Below, piece by piece: positions 44,256 to 53,495 of a DNA stretch of 64,000 nucleotides. The notes beneath the pieces are model-generated. The model saw nothing but the letters and a program-made list of their open reading frames with translations, did no database searches and had not been told where the DNA came from. Within the stretch, counting starts at the first letter, position 1; each line of letters begins with the position of its first letter. The translations under genes were made by a program, and so were the position numbers. This DNA comes from Flagellimonas meridianipacifica. GTDB lineage: Bacteria; Bacteroidota; Bacteroidia; Flavobacteriales; Flavobacteriaceae. The stretch spans positions 682,001 to 746,000 of the forward strand of contig NZ_PVYX01000002.1 of assembly GCF_003001695.1 (NCBI RefSeq), read 5' to 3'.

Positions 44256-44675
44256 CTAAAATCGAATATTGAATTCTAAGTCTTCCTGTGCTACCTCAAA
44301 TTTTGCGTCAACAAAGTTGGGTGGGCCTAAACTCATCTCATTACCGGACATACCATAACTTTCTGAGGGCATACCGTTTTCTTGGTAGTCCATTCTACGG
44401 TTTTCATTTGTATCATGTAACGCCATGATAGCGTAAGTTCCTGGTGTAACATTTTTAAAAGTGAGTGAGACTTTTCCATCCTCAATGCTGCTTTCTAGAT
44501 TTTGGATGCCTGGTCCTTTCATAAAAGTGTCTTCCGTATGAAGAGTTGCCATCACCTTGCCGTTGTCATTGAGAACATTGTCAATGGTTATGGTAATGTT
44601 TACGCCATCGGTTTCTTGAGCGTGACCAATCAATTGAACAAGAAAGAATGCGAGTGCTAAAGCTAAAGATTTCAT
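44256..44675 (-). CDS. Secreted DUF2141-family protein
   Basis: 139 residues with signal peptide (cleavage near IGHAQ). The DUF2141 domain is clear: VNITITIDNVLNDNGKVMAT, VSLTFKNVTPGTYAIMALHD and NENRRMDYQENGMPSESYGM. Single-domain periplasmic beta sandwich of unknown function, often next to TonB-dependent receptors. The 211-base gap to the divergent receptor gene probably holds both promoters. Confidence 0.92.
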   Translation of the reverse strand: MKSLALALAFFLVQLIGHAQETDGVNITITIDNVLNDNGKVMATLHTEDTFMKGPGIQNLESSIEDGKVSLTFKNVTPGTYAIMALHDTNENRRMDYQENGMPSESYGMSGNEMSLGPPNFVDAKFEVAQEDLEFNIRF

Positions 44676-44886
44676 GATATGTTGTTTTTGTTGTTAATGA
44701 TGCTCCAAAGATTCTTCTATTATGGGAGGATACAAATCAAGAATGACCGAGTTGTGGTTTTTACCGACTGAATTGTAATCAAAAAAGACATCTTCAATTC
44801 AGTCGTCCAATTTTACAGTTGGGTCAGTTGAATTGGAAAAGGAGAATGTGCTGTTTCAAATTTGCTCCATCAAATAACGAACAGCC

Positions 44887-47049
44887 ATGAAAAACTTAGT
44901 ATTCTTTCTTCTTACAACATTAGGCGCCAACATTCTATCAGGACAGACCGTGATTTCGGGAACAGTTACTGATACCAAGAATAATCCCATTATAGGAGCA
45001 AACGTATATATTGAAGGTACCTATGATGGCGCATCGACCACAGAGAATGGAAGCTTCGATTTTGAAACTTTTGAGGAAGGTACCCAAACTCTTGTGATAT
45101 CCATGCTTTCATACGAAGCACATTATGAAGTTGGAGACGTGACCTATCTTAAGGAATTGAAAATTCAGCTTCGCGAAGCTGTCAATTCACTTACCGGTGT
45201 TACGTTAACTGCCGGGACCTTTGAAGCCGGGGACAATTCGAAAGTATCCGCTTTAAAACCTCTGGATATCGTTACTACTGCCGGCGCCGTTGGTGATTTT
45301 GTGGCGGCCCTGCAAACCTTACCGGGCACCACATCGGTTAACGAAGATGGTCGTCTTTTTGTTAGGGGCGGTGATGCCAACGAGACCCAAGTATTTATCG
45401 ACGGGCTACGCGTTTTTCAACCTTTTAACGCAACGGCGAACAATATTCCTACTCGTGGGAGATTTTCCCCTTTCCTATTTAAGGGGATTACTTTCAGTAC
45501 CGGAGGGTATTCTGCGGAATATGGGCAAGCATTATCGAGTGTACTCCTTTTAAACACAACTGATTTGCCCGACCAAGATAAAACAGACATTTCAATTATG
45601 TCAGTAGGTGGCGGTGTGGGGCATACCAAAATTTGGGGAAACACTTCTTTGAGCGTCAACACTTCCTATATTAACCTATCTCCTTATGAAGCATTAATAC
45701 CTTCAACCCAGGGCATTCGTTGGAACAGCCCCTATGAATCCATTGCCGGAGAGGCTGTCTTTAGAAGAATAGGGGATAAGAGCACTTTTAAAATGTATAC
45801 CGGTATCAATAGGGCGAATCTTGATATTGAACAAGAGGATATCAATTTTGATGATTTTGTCCGTTTCCAACTGACCAATAGCAATCTTTATTTCAATACC
45901 TCCTACAAGTATTTTTTTGAGAACGATTGGACCGTTACTTCCGGCGCGGCAATATCAAGGGACGGTAATGATATAGGATTGGAGGAAAGTAATGTGGATG
46001 CCCGTGAAACCGCATCACATTTAAAATTCAAATTAAGAAAAGGATTTAGCAATAGGTTCAATATCAGTTTTGGCTCAGAATTCTTTTTTAAGAACTATAC
46101 TGAAGATTTTTCCGATAATACAGGCTTTGAGGCCCAAAACAATTTCGATGACCGCCTGTGGGCAGGTTTTGCGGAAGCGGATATTTTCTTCAGCAATTCA
46201 TTTGCCATGAAGTTGGGCCTGCGTGGTGAACAGAGCAGCATCATTGATTCTTACACTTTGGCGCCAAGAATGTCATTGGCTTATAAAACAGGTGAAAAAG
46301 GACAGTTTTCATTGGCTTATGGAGACTTTTACCAGAACCCATTAAATGAAGTATTGCGGTTCAATCCAGAACTGAACAGTGAAAGAACATCACATTACAT
46401 CTTAAATTATCAGTATTTAAATGAAGGTAGAACCTTTAGAGCAGAGGCATATTACAAGGATTATGATGATTTGGTAAAGTTTGATACGGAGCAACCTATG
46501 TTTAATTCGGATTTTTCAAACACGGGTTTGGGCTATGCAACAGGGTTGGATGTTTTCTGGAGGGACAACAAGAGTATCAATAATTTGGATTACTGGGTTT
46601 CTTACTCATATTTAGATACCGAAAGAGACTATAGAAACTTTAGGGACACCGCAACGCCCAATTTTGCCCCTGGACATAACCTGTCCATTGTAACCAAGTA
46701 TTGGGTAGATGATTTGCGTTCCCAAATTGGATTATCCTACAACTATAATTCAGGAAGACCCTATGATAATCCTAACACTGAAGCTTTTTTGGCTGAAAAG
46801 ACCCGTTCTTTCAACAATGTGAGCTTAAGCTGGTCATATCTGATTGACCAACAAAAGATTTTGTTTATATCCGTAAACAACATTTTAGGCTTTGAAAACA
46901 TAAATAACTATCAATATGCCAACACCCCAAATGTGGATGGTGTTTTTGATAGGAGGGCCATTACTCCGGCGGCAGATAGTTTCTTTTTTGTCGGGTTCTT
47001 TTGGACCATTAGCACAGATGGTAAGAGCAATCAGTTGGACAATTTATAG
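44887..47049 (+). CDS. TonB-dependent receptor with carboxypeptidase-like N-domain
   Basis: 720 residues. Signal peptide (ending NILSGQ), CarboxypepD_reg-like domain (TVISGTVTDTKNNPIIGANV, TTENGSFDFE), plug (VAALQTLPGTTSVNEDGRLF, VRGGDANETQVFIDGLRVFQ, GGYSAEYGQALSSVL) and beta barrel up to the end. Substrate not evident. It faces the DUF2141 gene divergently, and a GNAT gene converges on its 3' end. Confidence 0.9.
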   Translation: MKNLVFFLLTTLGANILSGQTVISGTVTDTKNNPIIGANVYIEGTYDGASTTENGSFDFETFEEGTQTLVISMLSYEAHYEVGDVTYLKELKIQLREAVNSLTGVTLTAGTFEAGDNSKVSALKPLDIVTTAGAVGDFVAALQTLPGTTSVNEDGRLFVRGGDANETQVFIDGLRVFQPFNATANNIPTRGRFSPFLFKGITFSTGGYSAEYGQALSSVLLLNTTDLPDQDKTDISIMSVGGGVGHTKIWGNTSLSVNTSYINLSPYEALIPSTQGIRWNSPYESIAGEAVFRRIGDKSTFKMYTGINRANLDIEQEDINFDDFVRFQLTNSNLYFNTSYKYFFENDWTVTSGAAISRDGNDIGLEESNVDARETASHLKFKLRKGFSNRFNISFGSEFFFKNYTEDFSDNTGFEAQNNFDDRLWAGFAEADIFFSNSFAMKLGLRGEQSSIIDSYTLAPRMSLAYKTGEKGQFSLAYGDFYQNPLNEVLRFNPELNSERTSHYILNYQYLNEGRTFRAEAYYKDYDDLVKFDTEQPMFNSDFSNTGLGYATGLDVFWRDNKSINNLDYWVSYSYLDTERDYRNFRDTATPNFAPGHNLSIVTKYWVDDLRSQIGLSYNYNSGRPYDNPNTEAFLAEKTRSFNNVSLSWSYLIDQQKILFISVNNILGFENINNYQYANTPNVDGVFDRRAITPAADSFFFVGFFWTISTDGKSNQLDNL

Positions 47050-47059
47050 AAGCTGGCCT

Positions 47060-47536
47060 TTACTCTATAGTGTATACCATTTGGATATCGCAACGTTCAT
47101 AGGGAGAAGTAAAACCTTCCATTTCAACAAAACCTAATTTTCTGTATAACTTAAGAGCTGGTACTAACTTGGTATTACTTTCCAGGTAAACCGTTGAGGC
47201 GCCTAATTGTTCAGCCTTTTTTATAATGTGTGTACCCAAGAGAAATCCAATACCTTGACCTTGTTCCAGAGGGGAGACCCCCATTTTGGCCAATTCAAAA
47301 TCGTATTGGGAATCTTTCATTTTAATCAGGGCACAAACGCCAACCACTGTTTCTCCCTTTAATGCCACAGCGATATATCCACCATTGTCCAAAATGTACT
47401 CTTTCGGGTGGTCCAAAGCTTGATAATCCATTCGTTCCATCTTAAAATATTGGGAAATCCAAGCTTCGTTCAGTTCCTTAAAATCGGAAGCATATTTCAT
47501 CTCAAAAGGTGCAATCTGAATCTTATTGGGAGGCAT
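47060..47536 (-). CDS. GNAT-family N-acetyltransferase
   Basis: 158 residues with the acetyl-CoA loop QGQGIGFLLGTHIIKKAEQ, preceded by the catalytic strand YDFELAKMGVSPLE, and the C-terminal TVYLESNTKLVPALKLYRKL followed by GFVEM. Standard GCN5 fold for small-molecule or protein acetylation; the substrate cannot be deduced. Confidence 0.9.
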   Translation of the reverse strand: MPPNKIQIAPFEMKYASDFKELNEAWISQYFKMERMDYQALDHPKEYILDNGGYIAVALKGETVVGVCALIKMKDSQYDFELAKMGVSPLEQGQGIGFLLGTHIIKKAEQLGASTVYLESNTKLVPALKLYRKLGFVEMEGFTSPYERCDIQMVYTIE

Positions 47537-47846
47537 GAATAGAAGTTTTATCGTCGTTTAGGACATCAAATTAAAAGCATAAATGGCAAACGCACAGTGT
47601 TTTGCAATGCAATTCTTAATAAAAAGAAGCGTTTTATTAATGGATGGGTGTTAGTTATGCTTGTTAAGAGTGTTAATTAACACCAGTTCATCGATAAAAT
47701 TGGTTTTTTACCGAAAAAATAAATAACATTACAATAAAGTTAATAGAAAATCTCTTACAAGAAGTCCCAAACTTACTGATGAGAAAACAACATTACGACA
47801 TACCTGTTCCCCCAGGTCCGCTTAACCTACATAAAAAAGAAAGGCT
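47537..47846. other. Gene-poor leader of the porP-like gene with a short overlapping ORF
   Basis: Mostly AT-rich sequence. A 43-codon frame starts at the ATG at 47779 (MRKQHYDIPVPPGPLNLHKK, then ERLWLKNYSPLHLI) and runs past the porP-like start to 47910 in another frame. It is not recognisable; it could be a regulatory upstream ORF or chance. Confidence 0.4.
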
Positions 47847-49592
47847 ATGGTTAAAAAACTACTCACCCCTACACCTCATATACATAGATTGCTTTTATAT
47901 GGATTGGTAGTCCTATTTTTTACAGGCAACAGCCCCCAATTTTATGCCCAAGAGGCTAATCCATATGTAAGCTATGATGTACCTTTTCAGAATCTGTTGA
48001 AATTCAATCGGTTTTTGATTAACCCTACATTTTCCACGGTAAGGGAAGACAAGACCTACGTGAACCTGTTTCATAGAAGTCAAGGAGCTGACTTTAACGA
48101 TAATCGACAGAATTACTTTTTAAGTTATAGCGGTCGCATCAAAGACAACATTGGTCTGGGACTTAGTTTATACAACCAACAAGAAGGGGTGATTACCAAC
48201 TTGGGTGTTATGGCCAATTATGCCCATGGCGTCCAATTGGGAGAAAAAAGCAATTTGAGCTTTGGTGTTAACATTCCTTATTATGTGAGCAGTTTTGATG
48301 CGGATAGGGCAGTTGCCTTACAAGATGACCCTGTTTTGAGTGAAGCCTCAGAAAGTGCAATTATTTCTTTCCAACCTGGTCTCAACTTATCCCTTGGAAA
48401 GTTTGACTTTGGTGTTTTTGCTCAGAACCTTTTGGACTATGACATACGTACTGGAGAGTCCTTATCGGAATTTAATGAAAAAACATTTTCAGGTCATATT
48501 CAATTTGCCCATGAATTTCAGAATGGAGCAGGAGTTTTTGAAGATGGCCGTTTGCTTCCTTTGGCTAGGGCTCGTTTTGAGGGTTCTCAAGACCCTATTT
48601 TTGGGGGAGGGTTGATTTTGGACCTTCCTAAATTAGGATGGTTACAAGGCGGATATGACCAGTTTTACGGTGTTTCTGCTGGTACCGGTTTCAACCTTAA
48701 CCGAAGATTGTCCTTTGGATATAATTTTGAGAAAAACGTCAATAATAATCTCAGCAATCTAGGGGTTACCCACGAAGTATCCATTGCTTTTTCATTCATT
48801 CCAACGAAATCAGCAGCTTTGGCCTCCAATGATGAGCAAACACAGAAAGTGGTTCAAGGAACTTTTGGGGGAGATGAAAAGGAAAAGAAGAAATCATCCA
48901 AGAATAAGTTGAATGCCAAAACCAAATTACGTCCGTCCAATAAAGAGGACTTGGCATATTGGGAAGAGCAGGTAAAAAAGCTACAGGCACTACAAGAAGA
49001 TAATTATGCGGTCATCAATGAATTGATTTTTAGATTGGATTCCTTGGAAGAAAATAGACAAAAGGAATTTGAACAAAGATTTGAATTGGTCATGCGCATG
49101 GTGAAACAGCAGACCGGGGATAAGAATCCTAATGTAGAAGAAGCTGCAAAAAACCTGTATTTGGCAAAAAAGACGGATTTAGATTCCCTAAAAAAGGAGT
49201 ATTCAAAATCCAGTTTGGCGGAAAACAAAGAACCCAAGAAAGAAGTTAAAGGCACATTTAATGGAGGAGCCTTCAAACCCATTGAAAAGTACATCAACTT
49301 GGATGGAGTGGGTCAAGGTCATTATATTGTGGCCAATGTCTTCAAAAATGAGGCGTACCTCAAACGTTTCATGCAAAAGTTAAAGGACCAAGGTCTAACT
49401 GCAAATTATTTTAAAAATCCAGAAAACGGACTTAATTATGTCTACCTGGCCAAATATCAAGAGAATGAAGGTGCTTATGAAGCGTATCGTTCCAAGATGG
49501 ATGGTAAGTACACGGATGAAATTTGGATTATGCATGTTGACAACCCAAGGTATTCCAACTGGGCCAAGAGTCAGTGGTTGGATAATGAGTAG
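47847..49592 (+). CDS. PorP/SprF-family T9SS membrane protein with coiled coil and SPOR-like C-terminus
   Basis: 581 residues. Residues ~35-330 form the PorP/SprF barrel (PFQNLLKFNRFLINPTFSTV, RDKTYVNLF-like start, NFGVNIPYYV-type strands, GGYDQFYGVSAGTGFNLNRR). A charged coiled coil at ~360-430 (LAYWEEQVKKLQALQEDNYA) and a ~90-residue SPOR-like end (GHYIVANVFKNEAYLKRFMQ, LNYVYLAKYQENEGAYEAYR) follow. SprF proteins help secreted adhesins attach to the type IX secretion outer membrane complex. No large adhesin gene lies next to it here. Confidence 0.88.
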   Translation: MVKKLLTPTPHIHRLLLYGLVVLFFTGNSPQFYAQEANPYVSYDVPFQNLLKFNRFLINPTFSTVREDKTYVNLFHRSQGADFNDNRQNYFLSYSGRIKDNIGLGLSLYNQQEGVITNLGVMANYAHGVQLGEKSNLSFGVNIPYYVSSFDADRAVALQDDPVLSEASESAIISFQPGLNLSLGKFDFGVFAQNLLDYDIRTGESLSEFNEKTFSGHIQFAHEFQNGAGVFEDGRLLPLARARFEGSQDPIFGGGLILDLPKLGWLQGGYDQFYGVSAGTGFNLNRRLSFGYNFEKNVNNNLSNLGVTHEVSIAFSFIPTKSAALASNDEQTQKVVQGTFGGDEKEKKKSSKNKLNAKTKLRPSNKEDLAYWEEQVKKLQALQEDNYAVINELIFRLDSLEENRQKEFEQRFELVMRMVKQQTGDKNPNVEEAAKNLYLAKKTDLDSLKKEYSKSSLAENKEPKKEVKGTFNGGAFKPIEKYINLDGVGQGHYIVANVFKNEAYLKRFMQKLKDQGLTANYFKNPENGLNYVYLAKYQENEGAYEAYRSKMDGKYTDEIWIMHVDNPRYSNWAKSQWLDNE

Positions 49593-49596
49593 GCGC

Positions 49597-50208
49597 TTAG
49601 GGGTCTGATTCTCTCATTTTTTTTGCAATGAGTTGACTCCCTGCATCGTTTCTTCCCGCAAGTTCTTCAATAATTTTATTGTGGTCCTCTGCGCGGGTCT
49701 GTGAAAGCTTATAAGCGGCTTGAATTTCTTCAATTTGTATGGTGAAACCAACAACCCCTTTTACTTGTCTCAAAGTTTTTGGGGACATATCGTGCAGGGA
49801 TATGGGATTTTCCGAATCCTTTTCATATTTATCCACCAAATTATGGAGAAAGGCCATGGTTTTTTCTTCGCTCAACACCTTAAGCGTACCATAAATGTGC
49901 ACTGCAACATAATTCCAAGTAGGGACCTCTTCCTCCTTATACCAAGAAGACGATACATAGGCATGTGGACCATTAAATATGCAGAGTACTTTTGAATCGG
50001 AGTCAAACCCTCTCCATTGAGGGTTAGCTTTGGCGATATGCCCTACTAGAATATCATTTCCGCCAGAGTCCTTGTCAAGTTCAAGAGGTGTATGTGTGGC
50101 CCAAGGTCTACCATCCAGCTGATTGACTAAAATGCCAAAACTGTTTTGGGCAATAAACTCCTTGATTTCGGCAACATTTTCATTTTTATAATAGTGGGGT
50201 ATGTACAT
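49597..50208 (-). CDS. FMN-binding negative transcriptional regulator (PaiB-like)
   Basis: 203 residues: MYIPHYYKNENVAEIKEFIA, then NSFGILVNQLDGRPWATHTP, FNGPHAYVSSSWYKEEE and VPTWNYVAVHIYGTLKV. This is the FMN-binding split-barrel of PaiB, a protein that in Bacillus influences sporulation and protease genes. Most likely a flavin-binding protein with a role yet to be found in this group. Confidence 0.93.
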   Translation of the reverse strand: MYIPHYYKNENVAEIKEFIAQNSFGILVNQLDGRPWATHTPLELDKDSGGNDILVGHIAKANPQWRGFDSDSKVLCIFNGPHAYVSSSWYKEEEVPTWNYVAVHIYGTLKVLSEEKTMAFLHNLVDKYEKDSENPISLHDMSPKTLRQVKGVVGFTIQIEEIQAAYKLSQTRAEDHNKIIEELAGRNDAGSQLIAKKMRESDP

Positions 50209-50430
50209 GTAAAACTGCTCTAAAGTTTAAAAATAACACAAAAAAGGGGAGAATAATCTAAGGTTTCATCATGTCTTCTCTGGATTCCACCTACAATTCA
50301 TCCTAAGAAAAGCACAGTTCGGTATTTCCTTTTATAAGATTTCCTGCACCCATTGGATATTTGAACCTATAATCAAAAAACAAACAGTCCTTAATCCAAA
50401 ACTTAAAACAAATTAAAATCAATTGAAAAG

Positions 50431-51051
50431 ATGAAAAAAACAGTTATCGTAGCATTGTTATTTGTGGGATGGGCCCAAGCCCAAGACCAATATACCAAGG
50501 GTATGGAGAAGGCATTCTCACTATGGAAAGACCAAAAAACCACTCAGGCCTCCAATCTATTTGAACGAATTGCCATGGCCGAGCAAGACAATTGGTTGCC
50601 TCACTATTATGTATCCCAGATAAATACGATTATCTCTTTTGGAGAACAGGACAAGGAAAAACTAACACAGCAATTGGAAAAGGCCAAAGAGTTTTTGGAT
50701 TTAGCCAAAGCCATATCTCCGGATAATCCTGAGTTGTTGGTACAGGAAGCTTTAATCAATACAGCTTGGATATCATTTGATGGAGCAACCTATGGAATGA
50801 CATTATCTGGAAAAAATGTACAGTTGTACCAAAAGGCTATGGAGTTGGCTCCAAACAACCCGAGAGTGGTTTATTCCAAGGCTAGTTGGGATATGGGAGC
50901 TGCCCGTTATTTCGGAAAAGACACAGCTCCATATTGCAAGGATGTGGAAAGGTCCTTGGAACTTTTTGCTACCTTTAAATCTGATATTCCCTTTTATCCC
51001 AAATGGGGAAAAAAAGAAGCTAATCAGATTTTGGAGCAGTGTAAGTCATAG
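50431..51051 (+). CDS. Secreted helical-repeat protein, first gene of the 2TM signalling operon
   Basis: 206 residues with signal peptide (MKKTVIVALLFVGWAQA). The mature part is helical with TPR-like pairs (MEKAFSLWKDQKTTQASNLF, LDLAKAISPDNPELLVQEA, KAMELAPNNPRVVYSKASWD). It lies 3 bases before the LytS-type kinase, so it is a candidate periplasmic sensor or signal carrier for that kinase (inference). Confidence 0.75.
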   Translation: MKKTVIVALLFVGWAQAQDQYTKGMEKAFSLWKDQKTTQASNLFERIAMAEQDNWLPHYYVSQINTIISFGEQDKEKLTQQLEKAKEFLDLAKAISPDNPELLVQEALINTAWISFDGATYGMTLSGKNVQLYQKAMELAPNNPRVVYSKASWDMGAARYFGKDTAPYCKDVERSLELFATFKSDIPFYPKWGKKEANQILEQCKS

Positions 51052-51054
51052 TTC

Positions 51055-52380
51055 ATGAAGAAATTTCTAAAAGTTTTACGATTTTCTTTGATTATTACTT
51101 TGATAGTCGCCTTCCTAGTCATTTTTGTATTTGGGGATGGCGATTATTCCTTTGATAGTATTTTAAGGGACACAATTATCAGTTTTATTTTTTCTTTTGG
51201 TCTTACCGTGGTCAATTCGTATTACTATGATGGCTTAGATATACGATACAATTGGGAAAAAACTCCAAAAATGCGATTGCTGGTTGGAGCACTCGGTTCT
51301 TTTGTACTTACCATAATTACCTATGGAATTTTACGATATCTCATCCAACTATATTTTACTGGAATTTCGTTTATCACTTTTTTGAAAGAAGAAAGTTTTG
51401 ATACCTATATCTTTCCTTTGGTAATTACTATTATTGCTTCTTTGTCTATCCATGTTTTTTATTTCTACAGGGCTTTACAGAAGCAGGAGGTAAAAAAGCA
51501 ACAAATTATAGCTGGTACTGCTTCGGCACGCTTTGATGCACTGAAGAACCAATTGGACCCCCATTTTTTGTTTAACAGTCTTAATGTGTTGACCAGTCTT
51601 ATTGATGAAGACCCCAGACAAGCTCAAAAGTTCACCACTTCCCTTTCAAAGGTGTACCGTTATGTTTTAGAACAAAAAAACAAGGATTTGGTAACCGTAA
51701 ATGAAGAATTGGATTTTGCAAGAACCTACGTTAGTCTGCTTAAAATGCGTTTTGAAGACAGTATTGTTTTCGATATTCCTGAAAAAGCCAGTAATCCAGA
51801 CGCAAAAATTGTCCCTCTTTCACTTCAACTTCTTTTGGAAAATGCAGTGAAGCATAATGTGGTTACTTCTTCAAAGCCACTGCATATAAAAGTTTTTGAA
51901 AAAGGAGGGGAGCTTTTGGTAAGCAACAATCTACAGGAAAAACAAGTGGTGAAAAAAAGTAGTGGTGTAGGGCTGCAAAACATTCAGCAACGCTATGCTA
52001 TTCTTACGGATAAGGGTGTTGGTATCAATAAAACACACTCAGATTTTGCAGTGTCACTTCCAATGCTTACCCAGCAGATATCCGTTGTTATGCCCAAACA
52101 GGAAGAGTTTATAGAAGAGAAACGATACTTGAAGGCAAAAGAACGTGTGGAAACCCTAAAAGGGTTTTATGGAAACCTAATATCCTACATTTTTGTTATT
52201 CCTTTTTTGTGGTGGCTCAATTTTAGAACAACCACTTTCCTTTGGGCCATTTTCCCCACCGTTGGTTGGGGTTTTGGAGTGATTGCCCATGGCATGGAAG
52301 CCTATGGCTATAATCCGCTTTGGGGTAAGCGTTGGGAAGAGAAAAAAATTAGGGAACTAATGGAGAAGGACGATTTTTAA
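51055..52380 (+). CDS. LytS-type histidine kinase fused to a C-terminal 2TM domain
   Basis: 441 residues. Four helices at ~8-140, then a His_kinase domain with His170 (LKNQLDPHFLFNSLNVLTSL), the N box LLLENAVKHN and the G box SGVGLQNIQQRY. After the ATPase part, residues ~350-441 form a second membrane unit: YLKAKERVETLKGFYGNLIS, GWGFGVIAHG, NPLWGKRWEEKKIREL. This 2TM domain is the same as in the three free proteins that follow. The kinase thus has two membrane anchors. Confidence 0.9.
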   Translation: MKKFLKVLRFSLIITLIVAFLVIFVFGDGDYSFDSILRDTIISFIFSFGLTVVNSYYYDGLDIRYNWEKTPKMRLLVGALGSFVLTIITYGILRYLIQLYFTGISFITFLKEESFDTYIFPLVITIIASLSIHVFYFYRALQKQEVKKQQIIAGTASARFDALKNQLDPHFLFNSLNVLTSLIDEDPRQAQKFTTSLSKVYRYVLEQKNKDLVTVNEELDFARTYVSLLKMRFEDSIVFDIPEKASNPDAKIVPLSLQLLLENAVKHNVVTSSKPLHIKVFEKGGELLVSNNLQEKQVVKKSSGVGLQNIQQRYAILTDKGVGINKTHSDFAVSLPMLTQQISVVMPKQEEFIEEKRYLKAKERVETLKGFYGNLISYIFVIPFLWWLNFRTTTFLWAIFPTVGWGFGVIAHGMEAYGYNPLWGKRWEEKKIRELMEKDDF

Positions 52381-52517
52381 GGTCAAAATCACGCGAATTC
52401 TTCTACTTTTTCAATCTATCCCCTAAAATCTACAATTCGGTAAAACCCTTTTCCAAAACCTCCCAAAGATGATGAAATTTGGTATGTAATTAAAAATCAA
52501 ACTTAAAACATATCAAA

Positions 52518-52796
52518 ATGGAAAACATCACAGATTACAAGTATAGAAGAGCAAAAGAGCAAGTAGAATGCATCAAAGGGTTTTATTCGAACCTCACAGC
52601 TTATGCCATTGTAATTCCCCTATTGGCTTATCTAAATTATATGACCAGCAGTTTCCCCTGGATTATTTTCCCTGCGATTGGATGGGGGATTGGATTAGTG
52701 GGTCATTGGATGAGTGCTTATGATAAAAACCCATTCCTAGGAAAAGGATGGGAGCAGCGTAAGATTAAAGAACTAATGGAGAAAGATCAATTTTAA
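52518..52796 (+). CDS. 2TM-domain protein (first free copy)
   Basis: 92 residues: a basic N-terminal helix (YKYRRAKEQVECIKGFYSNL), two close transmembrane helices (AYAIVIPLLAYLNYMTS and the FPAIGWGIGLVGHW segment), then NPFLGKGWEQRKIKELMEKD. Almost the same design as the C-terminal unit of the kinase. Probably a partner or modulator of the kinase in the membrane; function unproven. Confidence 0.9.
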   Translation: MENITDYKYRRAKEQVECIKGFYSNLTAYAIVIPLLAYLNYMTSSFPWIIFPAIGWGIGLVGHWMSAYDKNPFLGKGWEQRKIKELMEKDQF

Positions 52797-52831
52797 TGTA
52801 ATTTTAGAGAACTAACCAATAACGTAGCATC

Positions 52832-53140
52832 ATGGAACCTAATACAAACGAAGCCAAATATATTAAAGCCAAGGAGCGTGTAGCCAAAATGCGTAAGTTT
52901 TATGGGAGTCTAACTTGGTATTTGGTTGTTATTACAGGTCTAGGGGCCTTAAATTATTATCTAAATGAATGGAGCTATATGTGGTTCCTTTGGGCTGCCT
53001 TTGGTTGGGGTATTGGTCTTTTTTTTCAGGCGATAAAGGCATTCAACCTGAATCCTTTTTTCGGGAAAGCCTGGGAAGAACGGAAGATTAGGGAATATAT
53101 GGACAAAGAAGAGGACAACGAAATCAAAAAATGGAGATAA
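52832..53140 (+). CDS. 2TM-domain protein (second free copy)
   Basis: 102 residues. Same layout: AKYIKAKERVAKMRKFYGSL, helices LVVITGLGALNYYL and MWFLWAAFGWGIGLFFQAI, then NPFFGKAWEERKIREYMDKE. The acidic tail DKEEDNEIKKW differs from the others. Its stop lies only 2 bases before the next ATG. Confidence 0.9.
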   Translation: MEPNTNEAKYIKAKERVAKMRKFYGSLTWYLVVITGLGALNYYLNEWSYMWFLWAAFGWGIGLFFQAIKAFNLNPFFGKAWEERKIREYMDKEEDNEIKKWR

Positions 53141-53142
53141 TC

Positions 53143-53451
53143 ATGGAAAATTTTGAAAACGATAAATTCAAGCGGGCAAAAAAAAGGGTAGACGAGATAA
53201 AAGGCTTTTACATACACTTGGCTGTCTATGTAGGTGTAAACATATTTATCCTAGCCAATATTGTTGCAAGGTCTGACTCCTTTTGGGAATGGGGCCATTT
53301 TGTAACACCAGTTTTATGGGGTGTAGGTTTGCTCTTTCATGCAGCCCATACCTTCAAATACAATCCTTTTTTTGGGAAAAACTGGGAAGAGCGTCAAATA
53401 CAGAAGTTTATGGACGAGGATAGGGAGGAGGCCAAAAAGTATAGACGATAA
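53143..53451 (+). CDS. 2TM-domain protein (third free copy)
   Basis: 102 residues from the ATG at 53143 (MENFENDKFKRAKKRVDEIK), which aligns with the first free copy; an ATG four codons upstream is inside the previous gene. Helices VYVGVNIFILANIVARS and HFVTPVLWGVGLLFHA, then NPFFGKNWEERQIQKFMDED. GWG is here changed to WGVG. Confidence 0.88.
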   Translation: MENFENDKFKRAKKRVDEIKGFYIHLAVYVGVNIFILANIVARSDSFWEWGHFVTPVLWGVGLLFHAAHTFKYNPFFGKNWEERQIQKFMDEDREEAKKYRR

Positions 53452-53495
53452 GCTGCTGAAAAAACCACCATTACTTTTAAATTTCTTAAAAAGAC

